Below are positions 1 to 10,200 of a stretch of 64,000 bases of DNA, piece after piece. The notes under the pieces were generated by a model. It was not told the DNA's origin. It did no database searches and worked only from the letters and a program-made list of their open reading frames with translations. The first letter of the stretch is position 1. Each line of letters starts with the position of its first letter. A program made the translations under genes and the position numbers. Source of the stretch: Polytrichum commune (taxonomy: Eukaryota; Streptophyta; Polytrichopsida; Polytrichales; Polytrichaceae); the NCBI GenBank assembly GCA_950295325.1, contig OX485804.1:38938001-39002000 (forward strand). Reading direction: 5' to 3'.

Positions 1-510
1 ACAATTTTGATGTGAACTCGGTGTAGAAAATGCACAAGTTTTTGGACCATCCATGTGGCACCATCTAGTAGATTATATTGGTCAAGTTAACCATGGCTGG
101 CATTGGGCAGTTGGATGCAGTGAACAAAATGACAAGTTCAAAAGCTAATCTTGGAAATTTGACCCCCACATGTTGCCATATACTAGGCAACGTTTGCCCA
201 AAAGTGAGCACAATTCGTTTAACTTATAGCATGATGTGACTAGGACCAGCGATCGGTCCACACTATGGGAGAGTTCCCATTTTAATAAGAGTTGTTGTCT
301 TGTATGCACTGGTGAAATTATAGTACACTATATACAATGAGGTTATTGTGGATAGAAAGAAAATTCCTTATTGGTAGCATTAAATTTCGAAAAGAGATTA
401 ACTTCCCCTATCAAGAGGGACTCCTCCTACTGCCAAGTACCAACGATACTATATTGAGGCACCAATCCATCATTTTGCTGAGATTTGGGGTCATACATAA
501 CCCCAAAGGC
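1..510. other. unassigned spacer
   Basis: I see no gene, RNA or bounded element here. The sequence is AT-rich with frequent stops in all frames. Confidence 0.5.
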
Positions 511-1190
511 ATTTAGGGGAGAATCGTGCTCCCCTAGAAAAGTTAACTTCCACATTAGCTCTGGTTTCGTAACCCGTCAGTGTGGCCTAGTATCCAGGAA
601 GGTTTTTGGGCATAATCAGTCGATATCCTAGTGTTTCGAAGTCCAACCGGTCACACGTTAACATCTTTCAATTCCTCTTTACTTAACTAAGGAGAGAGAT
701 ATTCTCAAAACTCCTCTAAAACAACGCGGTAACTTTCACAAAGTCGTGAACTTCAACCAGCTGTCTCTCAAACGCAGCCGGTGCATATTTAGGGGTTAAT
801 CGTGTTCCCCTAGAAAAGTTAACTTTCACATGAGCTCCGGTTTAGTAACCCTTCAGCATGGCCTAGTATCTGGGGAGGTTTTCTTGGCATAATCAGTCGA
901 TATCCTAGTGTTTCAAAGTCCAACCGGTTCCACGTTAACATCTTTCGATTCCTCTTTACTTAATTGAGGAGATATTCTCTAAACTCCTCTAAAACGACGC
1001 GGTAACTTTCACAAAGCCGTGAATTATTTTTTATTTTTTTTGAGACAGAAGGCTGACAGGCCAACGCCAAAGCATAGGAGGCAGTTGACCACCTGACAAG
1101 TTTTCCGTCAAGTAGAGAGCGAAGCCGTGAATTCCAACCGCTTGTTTCTCAAACTCACCCCAACCGGTTCACATGTAACTCACAGTCGGT
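511..1190. repeat. 276-bp tandem duplication carrying ACCGG-type hAT MITE sequence
   Basis: A block starting at 511 is repeated from 787 (period about 276 bp). Both copies contain an ATTTAGGGG motif, a CCCCTAGAAAAGTTAACTT stretch, a GCATAATCAGTCGATATCC stretch and a CCAACCGGT motif. The second half of each unit is the same sequence as the small hAT-like elements at 43868-44093 and 40637-40868. Copy 2 is longer because a SINE fragment is inserted at 1026-1121. After the SINE the repeat resumes and ends in a TTCTCCCC terminus near 1200. Confidence 0.7.
1026..1121 (-). mobile_element. 5'-truncated SINE, same family as 16832-16996
   Basis: A 96-bp insertion interrupts the second copy of the tandem repeat. 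It is flanked by a perfect 12-bp direct repeat, AAGCCGTGAATT, at 1014-1025 and 1122-1133. Read on the minus strand it ends in an A-rich tail (T-rich at 1026-1041 on the plus strand). Its body shares TTGACGG and AGGTGGTCAA with the 3' half of the SINE at 16832-16996. The tRNA-related head is missing, so it is a 5'-truncated copy. Confidence 0.7.
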
Positions 1191-1602
1191 TCTCCCCGTT
1201 CATTGGTGTTACGGCTACGGTGACATGACCCTTAGCCTTAAAGATAAAAGGTTAGTTTATTTGGGGTGTCGCCAACTTCAATTCAACGTTGCCGTTACTG
1301 CACACACACAGGTGTTAAGACTTGACGGCCTTTTGTGCAAGGTGGCATGCATCCCCTGCACTCGACTGAGTAGTTATGGGCACTATGGGACTCGGCCGAT
1401 CGATGAAGAAGATGAAGAAGATGATGAAGATGATGATGATGCAACAACGGCTGCAAGTAATGAGTTAAGTTTGTAAGCTGTTGCCATTTTGTAAGGCTCT
1501 TGGTGCGCCCGCCTGCCTGCCTGCCAGGCTCCCCTACTACCTTAAGTTATTTGGTGTCAGGGTGCCAGCCTTGGCAAGGGTTTCACTTCGCAATCATGAT
1601 GA
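1191..1602. other. spacer with GAA/GAT microsatellite
   Basis: The stretch contains an imperfect GAAGAT/GATGAT trinucleotide array at about 1402-1440. The array makes an acidic 83-codon reading frame at 1225-1476, which I regard as chance. No other gene signal is seen. Confidence 0.5.
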
Positions 1603-1948
1603 GGGCCACTTCACACACGAGACTGAGAGCCCGTGACCGTCGTTACCCTTCAAGCACTCTCGTTGGTGGAAAAGGCGGAGCCGGTCCAAGTTCGCGGCTT
1701 CACACTACGCTTGAGGGGACCAAGGGATGAGGGGACCAAGGGAGTATGTGAATGCAAGATGGATTTAAGTCTACATGGCATTCGTACACGGCATCGAATG
1801 GATCGAGTTTCATGGTCACTTGGACTATTTTCAAAAACCATCTCTTGGAGGTAGGCCTAACACAAAACCGTTAGGAGACTATGGAACTCCGGATGCTCAC
1901 AACCGTTGATTTATTTTATTTTATCGTGTGTGAGGACCCGCATGAATA
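1603..1948 (+). mobile_element. PIF/Harbinger-type MITE (family A), 3'-truncated
   Basis: It begins with GGGCCACTTCACACACGAG, the terminus of the complete family-A element at 61516-62196, and runs collinearly with that family through the TCACTTGGACTATTTTCAAA motif. Homology stops near 1948, where LTR-like sequence begins, so the right terminus is lost. Confidence 0.75.
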
Positions 1949-2690
1949 GTGGGGTATTGCTTAAGGATAACGCCCAACACTCAAGGGGGCGTTGTGGTGG
2001 GACAACAATGACCCGGGAGTGGCGCTCGAGACTGTTGAGATTAGGACAGTCATAACACCTGCAATACTTGCCCAAATGGGGCAAGTGAGGAGTCTATCGG
2101 CATCTATGCAAAGAGTAGATTTTGATGAATTGGTTGCTTGATAGGATCAAAGATCGGACAACAAAGTTGTGGAGGTTTGAAGGTGTTGGGGGGCTTTAGC
2201 CCCAACGACTAAGGGAAAATGTCTACATGGCCCGGACTCTTAGGAAAGAGATGAAAGGGTACTTGACGGTGGGGTAGGGGCCCTACGTGTAGTCCTAGAG
2301 GCTTATATGGGGAAGCAACTTTGCTAACCGACCCCGCCTGTTGCAGAATAGAGCGGCCTCGTGAGCGGCCTCCACGGGCGTTGGCCCAACGTGGAGGCGA
2401 AGTTGCCAAGTATGCATTGGGTTGTTGTAATGTTGCTCTAGCAACGCGATGATCAACTCAAGATTGGATGGACATGAATGGAAGTCCGCACCTAACCATT
2501 GGCTACCTAATGAGGGCAGAGTCCCAAATGCATGCGTAGGAGGGTTTGGTAACCAAGCTATGAGCTTGGAGGTTGGTATGGGGAGCTAATCATGCGCGTG
2601 TGTGGGATGTGCAAGGTTAATGCTCGTGACACTTGCTAGAATTGCGAAACGGTGACGATAAGTTAAGGGGAGCTAGCAAGGGTTGCGACA
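1948..2690 (-). mobile_element. truncated LTR related to the solo LTR at 47874-48799
   Basis: On the minus strand this begins TGTCGCAACCCTTGCTAG at 2690, matching the TGTCACGACCCTTGCTAG start of the solo LTR. It stays collinear over about 650 bp, including an AAGCCTCTAGGACT-like block and CCACTCCCGGGTCA. The match ends near 1948 without the GACA terminus, so the LTR end is missing. It abuts a truncated Harbinger MITE, which suggests a nested insertion followed by deletion. Confidence 0.6.
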
Positions 2691-3013
2691 AGGCCTAAAT
2701 GTTGGAAGTTTCGGTTTTGAAACTAAAAGGACAAGTTTCAATTTTTTGATGATTTTCAAAAGCACTAGGAAACCCCTGGAAAGTGTTGCAAATGTTATAT
2801 GTGAAGGATTTTCAAGGTTAAATAAATTTTGGAAACTGTCATCCAATTATTTGGGCTAAAAAAGGTCATTTCTAAAATTTGGTTACTTCTTAATTGAAAT
2901 TTTCTTTGAATACTCTAGATTAGTGAGATGTCTAGAAACTATTATTAACTTATCTAAAAATAGATTAGTGGCTACACAATAAAGTCATTTGGAAATTGGT
3001 AGAGATTAGAAAG
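2691..3013. other. spacer, left flank of the hAT insertion
   Basis: AT-rich sequence with a TGTTGGAAGTTTCGGTTTTG motif that resembles 9395-9430, so it is probably dispersed repeat. It continues at 7225 on the other side of the hAT element. Confidence 0.4.
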
Positions 3014-3208
3014 AGCCTTACCAGCGTATATGTTTGACAAAGTTTTTGCAAGTTTTTCTCTTTTGACACGCAAAAACTTGCACAAAAAAAAAATGCACGT
3101 CAATTGACACGCACAATCTAGAAATTGACACGTACTGTGACTTGTGAAGAAAAAAACCACACGTCAATTGACACACTAGAAATTGAAATGACACGTATTA
3201 CTTGAGTA

Positions 3209-3216
3209 CTATAAAG
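3209..3216 (+). promoter_or_regulatory. candidate TATA box of the hAT transposase gene
   Basis: CTATAAAG lies just inside the left subterminal repeats, upstream of an AC-rich leader. A GCAG acceptor ending at 4764, nine bases before the start codon, implies a long 5' leader intron of up to about 1.4 kb. I cannot choose its donor from sequence alone. Confidence 0.4.
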
Positions 3217-3418
3217 TGCAGCTCAAATATCCGGAAAACATAACCCATAACAGTAGGAGAACTTCCTACACTCACTCACATACTTAAGTTCAACTTTGCT
3301 CTTGCAATTTCCTTTGTAACCGGGAGCTAAGACGGTGATCGGAGAGCGAGACTAACTAGGAACATGGCGAGGCAAATGTTTGTATCACCGTGGTGCTTGC
3401 ACATCCTCCACTCCATAT

Positions 3419-3498
3419 GAGTTTTTTCTTGCTTCCAACAAATGTGAGTTTTTTCTTGCTTCCAACCAATGTGAGTTTTTCTTGCTTCCAACCAATGT
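3419..3498. repeat. about 26-bp tandem repeat, three copies
   Basis: The unit GTGAGTTTTTTCTTGCTTCC plus an AACCAAT tail occurs three times in tandem within the leader of the hAT element. Confidence 0.7.
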
Positions 3499-3671
3499 GA
3501 GGCCAAAATTACCAAGGCGAGTCAATATACTTCAGAGTTTTCTAGAGTCTACATTGCATGAGAAGGCAATCATTCAGTTCCCAAGACAAGATATTGTGTT
3601 TCTTGTTTTTGGGGAACAATGTCGATTTTCTGTCATGAAATTGTGGTTCTTCGTATTCTGAAGTAGTTTGT

Positions 3672-4079
3672 TGCAAACGGGCACACTTGATGGTGGAGTA
3701 GTTGGTTGTATAGACTAATAAAGCAGCTTCTGAGAGTGACATAGGATATAGTAATTCGCGTAGTCGAGTCTCTGCTGGTTTGAAATGATTTGAGGTCAGG
3801 GACCTTGATTTTTATTAAGAAACACATAACTGGCCTTGACTTTTGATATAGTTTCGCACTTTGTTCTGATACAATTGCAAACGGGCACACTTGATGGTGG
3901 AGTAGTTGGTTGTATAGACTAATAAAGTAGCTTCTGAGAGTGACATAGGATACAGTAATTCGCGTAGTCGAGTCTCTGCTGGTTTGAAATGATTTGAGGT
4001 CAGGGACCTTCATTTTTATTAAGAAACACATAACTGGCCTTGACTTTTGATATAGTTTCGCATTTTGTTCTGATACAAT
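3672..4079. repeat. 204-bp tandem duplication inside the hAT leader
   Basis: Two nearly identical 204-bp units (3672-3875 and 3876-4079) both begin TGCAAACGGGCACACTTGAT and differ at only a few positions. The duplication lies between the putative promoter and the transposase start. Confidence 0.9.
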
Positions 4080-4773
4080 TTGTTCTGATACAGTAGCGCA
4101 CTTTGTTCTGATACAGTGGAAAGGCTAGTTTTTCCCCTTCAGTGTTGTATATGGTTTGGTGGAGCTTCTGTGGAAATTTCACTTTGAATTGTGTAGTTTT
4201 TATGATTGTGAATAAAGTTAATCACTATTTTCCTAATTTGTCTTTGTAATTCGATGCACTGGCGGGATTTCACTCAACATCTGCATATTGAAATTCACAT
4301 AAGTAGGGTTTTCTTTTCTATAATGTCAAGCCTTCATGAAGTTGGAAACATAACTTGTGAATAGGGATGCCAATTTTGTTTGAAGCTTGTTTTTCCTTGG
4401 CTAGATTCATGATGGATTCAATACATAAGTTGGGGTTTATGATTTGTTTACGAAATTCATGTTTCTTAATTTATGAATTTTTGACAAAATTCCACTTTGC
4501 ATTGTGTAGTCTTTGTGACTGTGAATAAAATTAATCATTCTATTTTTAATTTGCCTTTGTGATTCTACATACTCAAGGGCGTCACCAACATCATATTGAA
4601 ATTAGATTGTTCAGGATTCTTTTCATGATGTAAAGGCTTTGTGAATTTGAAAACATATTGTAGGGGAATTTTCATTGACTTGTTATTGGATAAGAATGAA
4701 ATTTGAATGTTGTTTGTTGATGAGTGTATTAAATTTATATGATTAGAATTGAATTATTTTGCAGACATAACAT

Positions 4774-7008
4774 ATGGCTTCTGGAAGTAACAACAACCGT
4801 GGAAGAGCTCGTCAACTTAATTTGAATGAGATTTTTGGTGGAAGAGTGTCTTCTCAATCTTCATTTCAGTCATCTCAACAAACTCCAGGATTTGAACATG
4901 AAATTTTTTCTCTCAACATGAATAATGAGAGTGAATCTCAATCAGATGATGATGTTGGAAATGATGTAATTCGAGAACCTGCTCATGTCATTCCCAATCA
5001 ACAAAGGTATCGAAGAGTTTTTAAGGCTTCATGGAAAATTGGTAGGCCATGGTTATTACATTATAGACCAAATGATGGGCCAGCAACAGGTTTTATGAAA
5101 TGCGCTGCTTGCCAAGAAATACGTGTTGAATCCAGATGGGGGACAGGCATTGGTTGCAAAAGTTTACAAAAATCAGCTGTCAAGGTTCATGAAAAGAGTG
5201 TTGATCACAAACATTCGGTAACTCGTTGGGAGGATATACATTTTCCTCAACGTGCAAATGCACCTCTAGTGATTCAAGGGCTGAATGTCATGATAGATAG
5301 AGAACAATCAAGAATCATCACTGTGATGAAAGTTTTATATTTTACAGTATGGAATGATCGTTCAATATTGACTTATCAAGATACATGCCAATTGCTTTCA
5401 CTACTACAAACTCCAAATATGCCTGTCAATGATGAATATGGTTCATATACTTCAGGATATGCAGCATTGGAATTTTTATGGGCAATTTCAAAATATCTCA
5501 ATGATAAACTTTTATCAGAGGCGCAATCCTCTCCGTTTTTTTCTTTGATGATAGATGAAGCCACTGATCGAACTCTTGAACAACATTTGATTGTTTATGT
5601 TGTTTATTTATCAAATAATGGGAAAGGACCTCATGTTACAAGATTTGTTGAGCTTTTGGCTCTTCGAGATGGTACAGCTGAATCTATGTATCAAGTTGTT
5701 ACTGGATTATTGGAGAAAATGCATTGGATGCCTCTAAAACAAGTAGCTCTAGCCACTGATGGGGCTTCTAGTATGACGGGACATCGTACAGGACTAGCAA
5801 CTAGAATGCGTGCAGAGGTTCCAACTCTCATAAATGTGCATTGTATTGCACATCGTGAGGCTTTAGCTGCAGGAGATGCAGCTAGATCTTTTCCAGATTT
5901 TCAAATGTTGGATCGTTTTGCCAACAAAGTTTATGAGTGGGTGGGCCGTAGTACAAATCGACGCAATGAGCTGAAACGATTGTTGAAAGATGTATTTGAA
6001 GAAGATTATGTAGTGGTTTTACAAATTCATACAGTACGGTGGCTTTCTCGAGGTAATGTTATGACCCGCTTACTACAGTGCATGCCGGCATTATTGGAAT
6101 TGTTCAGAGATGAAGAACCACATTGGTATGAGATTATATGTTCTTTCAAATTTCATTTTTATTTGAACTTACTTGTGGATGTTTTACAAGAGTTGAATAA
6201 ATTGAATATCAAATTTCAGTATGATATGGTTGATATCACAACTATTAGTGCAACCATCGATATCACCATTTCAATTTTATCACGTCATTTTTTATCCGGG
6301 AATGGACCTATGTTTGGTCGTACAAGCAAGAATTTGGGAAAATTCTTGAGAGAATCTGCAGAAAATCTTCAATTGAGTTATGAAAATAATACAGGAGATC
6401 GTATTATTCATGCATTGGCAATTGATGGGCCCAATGAACTACAACAATGTGTATTGTTGGGTGCATCTTATGTGCAAAGAGTTGTTCATGCTTTGAACGA
6501 TCATTTCCCAGACCTTCCAATATTCAGTGCGGCCAAACTTTTCAGCCCTCGTAATTATCCAAGCGATGATAGTGACCGAATCACAAATACCGAATTGTGG
6601 CTCGAAAGAATATTGTTGAAGTTTCAATACACTGAAGAAGAGAGTGACATGTGTAAGGGAGAACTCTTGGAATTTACGGAAACACTTCGACATGAGTGTG
6701 AGAACAAAACGATATTTGAGGCTTGGTGCATATGTGGTAGCAATTTGGAATGGCATACAAATTGGCCTAAACTTATGCAACTTTGGCAAAAAATTATACT
6801 CATTCCATCAAGTATAGCTATTTGTGAGAGAGGATTTTCCAAACAAAATGCAATCAAAAGCCACTTGCGCAATAGGTTGAACTTGAAGACCCTTGATGCT
6901 CTTATGCGGGTTTCTCTTTGTGGGCTTGAAGTGGATGCAATGGATTGGGCTACCATCTTCAACATTTGGAGAAACACGCGAGACCGAAGGATACTTACGC
7001 TCGATTGA
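4774..7008 (+). CDS. hAT-family transposase, zinc-finger type, 744 aa
   Basis: Cut-and-paste transposase expected to excise and reinsert the surrounding element in the nucleus. Residues 1-75 are Ser/Asn/Gln-rich and probably disordered. Residues 108-147 hold a probable zinc-binding module (Cys110, Cys113, Cys128, His139, His145/147). The RNase H-like catalytic core carries Asp261 in LMIDEATD, Asp329 in ATDGASS and the hAT CxxH motif at Cys357-His360, followed by RWLS at 422-425. The C-terminal dimerisation region has Glu685 in CERGFSKQN and LRNRL at 698-702. All three acidic residues (D, D, E) are present and there is no stop or frameshift. Length is usual for the family. The start follows a TTTTGCAG acceptor. 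An AATAAA signal lies at 7109-7114, inside the element. Confidence 0.93.
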   Translation: MASGSNNNRGRARQLNLNEIFGGRVSSQSSFQSSQQTPGFEHEIFSLNMNNESESQSDDDVGNDVIREPAHVIPNQQRYRRVFKASWKIGRPWLLHYRPNDGPATGFMKCAACQEIRVESRWGTGIGCKSLQKSAVKVHEKSVDHKHSVTRWEDIHFPQRANAPLVIQGLNVMIDREQSRIITVMKVLYFTVWNDRSILTYQDTCQLLSLLQTPNMPVNDEYGSYTSGYAALEFLWAISKYLNDKLLSEAQSSPFFSLMIDEATDRTLEQHLIVYVVYLSNNGKGPHVTRFVELLALRDGTAESMYQVVTGLLEKMHWMPLKQVALATDGASSMTGHRTGLATRMRAEVPTLINVHCIAHREALAAGDAARSFPDFQMLDRFANKVYEWVGRSTNRRNELKRLLKDVFEEDYVVVLQIHTVRWLSRGNVMTRLLQCMPALLELFRDEEPHWYEIICSFKFHFYLNLLVDVLQELNKLNIKFQYDMVDITTISATIDITISILSRHFLSGNGPMFGRTSKNLGKFLRESAENLQLSYENNTGDRIIHALAIDGPNELQQCVLLGASYVQRVVHALNDHFPDLPIFSAAKLFSPRNYPSDDSDRITNTELWLERILLKFQYTEEESDMCKGELLEFTETLRHECENKTIFEAWCICGSNLEWHTNWPKLMQLWQKIILIPSSIAICERGFSKQNAIKSHLRNRLNLKTLDALMRVSLCGLEVDAMDWATIFNIWRNTRDRRILTLD

Positions 7009-7224
7009 TTTTTATTATTTTTGTTACAAATCAAGTTTGTTTTATTATTATTCAAAATATTAGTTTTCTAAAATATTGTGTAAGCCAAAAATTGAGGTGA
7101 CATTTTGAAATAAAATGTAGATGTCAATTGACATTTTTTTTTTTTTTTGAAAACGTCACGTGACACTTTGGATTTGAGGTTGAACGTCACATGAAATTTG
7201 TCAAACATACACCCTGAGCCTTAC

Positions 7225-10200
7225 TATAGTGGCAATAGACATGTGAGGAATTGAAGGATAATTTTAGAATGTGGCTATAGATAGGTGCACCTCTTCAAGA
7301 TGGAGTTCTTGTCTTCTCGCCCCTTATATCCTTGCAAGCCATAGTCATTAGGTAGTTAGGGGATAGACTCAAGAAGAACATATGTATTAGAAATATCTCT
7401 CGGGAAGAGAGTGGATATTTCTCTAAACTAATTTGTACCAACACCACAATTTTAATCTACAAGGTGCAAAGTCCTTATTTTTGGTTGAGATTATTTTAAA
7501 AGATTTGTGGTGTAGTCTAATGAGTTGTTTTGGAAGAATGTGTGACTACCTATATTGACTCTTGGGAAGAGAGCATATAGGCTATGTTGAAGATTCTATC
7601 ATCTTTATGGTCTTGTGTGTGGCAATTTATCTTACATTGAGTTATATGATTATCTACATGTCTCTTGAGGAAAAAATGAATATTCAATTTTGTGAATGTG
7701 ACATGTGCAATAAAGAAGAGAAACTTCGGTCTCCGTTAGGAGGCTGGCGTGAATGAAGTGTCTGTTCGTTCCATACATGTGCAATAGTCTAAAGTGAGTT
7801 GGTGGGGTGTGTGCCCTCACTTGAATCAATATAACCTTTAAGTGACGGATTGTGTGTGATCAATTGTCTATTGTGCATTGTGCTTATGCTAGGCAAATTT
7901 TAGCATCTGATTGAGTGGCTATTTGCTTAATGAAGTAGCTTCTTGCTTGTGCAATGGTTTGAAACATGTTTGCCAACCTACACAATTATCTTAGGAATAA
8001 AATCCATAGTTTTGAGGTTACACAAAAGTTGGTAACCAAAATCAAATATTTCAATTATATTGGAAATCATCATCTTACTCAATTAATTTTAATTAAGTGT
8101 AGGAGTTTTGAACCATTGTAAATGGAATTTGTCGAGGGTTTCATTAACTATGGGTCTAGGAAGGACAATAGTCTAGAGCTTGAGGTTGCCAACTAAGGCT
8201 ACCGCCTTTTGGCGAGTCAATTATCTCTTGGGAAATGAAGTGGTTGTTCCCGGGTCGTATGGCCTGACACCTGGTGATTGACGAGACCAAGAGCATGTAC
8301 CATTAGACTATGAAGGGTAAATAACAATTGTCCAAGGGATAGAATATCCTAGAAAGAGAGTTGTTGATCGACTAACTATAAGGATACGAAATATGGATAA
8401 GGGTTGGCCATAGCCATAGTGAAAATCTTGATTAATCAAAGAATTAAAGATTAATTATTGATTTTTTTTACAATGAAATTTATTTGAAATGAACTCCAAA
8501 ATTTGAAGAAAAAAATGGCTTAGTTGATGAAGCAAACAATGAACTACCATTAACTAAATCACCAATGAATTTGAGTTGCCAAGGTGACTATCTCAGAGTA
8601 TCGCCCAAGACCATGGCTAGGATTATTGTCAAACTAAAAATCATCTAAACATCTAGGAACAAATCATTGTTCTGGCACATACTCAACTTGCGGTGGCCAG
8701 TAGTTTTGGAAACCTATAGGTGGTTGTCCTTTAGTCGGTCCAAGTATGGGAAATGGCCAGACAAACTCAATAAATAAATAAATAAACCCACCAACCCATA
8801 GGGTTCGACCTACAATATTTCATGGTCCACTAAATTATCACTTAATTAAAGAAGAACACATTGGGGTGCCCTTGGCCCTGATTATATGACATTACTAACA
8901 CTCAAAAGACAATTGATGAGCCAAAACTCCCTCGATTAAAATCCATGGTTTAGCAAGTTGTTACTATTGGACTATGTTTGGATGTAAGGGAGAGATTGCA
9001 CAATTGCATGTATTGCATTGAGTGACTCTTAAGTTTAACTTATTTATCTTACCTCAACCTATAAAAGTCACTTGGAAAATGTATAACTTATGAATTGTCT
9101 GTAAATCATGCCCATAACTCATCAAGACCTATCAATTGACCTTATAGTGACTCTTAGATCCACAAGCTGACACTTATTTAGCCTTCTATGTGTTGTTATG
9201 TTAACTTTAACCTAATCCAAAATCCTATCTACATAAACAAATTCTAGGTGTCCCAAATGTTGAAATTTGCAATTTTGGCACTGAAACAAAATAATATTTA
9301 TTTGGGGAGCATTTTTCAAATGCAGTAGGAAGTGTTCTAAAAAGTCATTTATGAAGTATTTCCAAGTTAAGTTATGAACCAAGTATTGGGTATCTCAAAT
9401 GTTGGAAATGTTGGTTTTGGCACCAAAATAACATTTAAAAATAAATAGAAATGGATGTTTTCCAAAAACCCTAAGAAAATCCTTGGAAGCATTGCAAGAG
9501 TCATATTTCAAGATGTTTTCAAATTTTAGTAAATTTTGTAGCCAATTTCTAGGTGACAAATATTTTAGATATTGGAATTTTGGCATTGAATTGAAAATCT
9601 CCAAATCTTGAGGCATATTTCAAAATCCATGAAAAGGCCTTGGGAAATGCTTGGAGTATTATGTTTGAAGATTTAATAAACTTAATGTGAAATCTACATT
9701 ATAAACCTTATATATGTAGAAATGTCATAAATTGGAGCTCACTGCTCACATCTTACCACCCACAAGAAATTTCTCAGAGCTCATGTCCTAGCTTCCCACA
9801 GGAACGAGCCAACCCACCAAATGTGTCTTGTCTTGCAACACAATACAACTTTACCTCACTACACTAATTCACGGTCTCTAACACGAACTCTATGGTCAAA
9901 TATGCTCATATAGGAAACCCCCAACATTTTTCATTCAACCTACTTGAGACTCGAGTGGCATGAACCCTTCACCGACCAAGGAGTTGTGGTGAAAACTATA
10001 TCAATTCATCCATCATGAAGATGAAAATGCAAAGAACCACTCTATAAACTTGAAAATGAACATTTCTAGCTAACGCGACTCCAAAAACAATATCAGAAGC
10101 CCCAAAGTAGTCTCTTGAACTCCAATTAGAATGAATCGGCGCTCAAGCTTATTATAAGGGACTTGCTCTTATTCGAGGCCCTTCATTCTTGAACGATGGA
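7225..10200. other. unassigned spacer, decayed dispersed repeat
   Basis: No gene is supported. Short fragments recur elsewhere: a CGGTCTCCG...GGAGGC motif at 7728-7745 is also near 28402-28425, and TGTTGGAAATGTTGGTTTTG at 9402-9421 resembles 2701-2720. I read it as old retroelement debris, without recognisable domains. Confidence 0.4.

Larger units (their letters stand above)
3022..7216 (+). mobile_element. complete autonomous-type hAT transposon
   Basis: The 4195-bp element has terminal inverted repeats CAGCGTATATGTTTGACAAA (left) and CAGGGTGTATGTTTGACAAA (right end, reverse complement), matching at 18 of 20 positions. It is flanked by a perfect 8-bp direct repeat, AGCCTTAC, at 3014-3021 and 7217-7224, the duplication size typical of hAT elements. 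Subterminal regions carry the palindrome GTCAATTGAC at 3099-3108, 3163-3172 and 7123-7132, plus several CACGT/TGACAC motifs, plausible transposase binding sites. The single long reading frame is an intact hAT transposase. Perfect duplication and open frame point to a fairly recent insertion. Confidence 0.93.

Noticed and set aside
1225-1476. acidic 83-codon frame
   Set aside because: Created by a GAA/GAT microsatellite; no conserved context.
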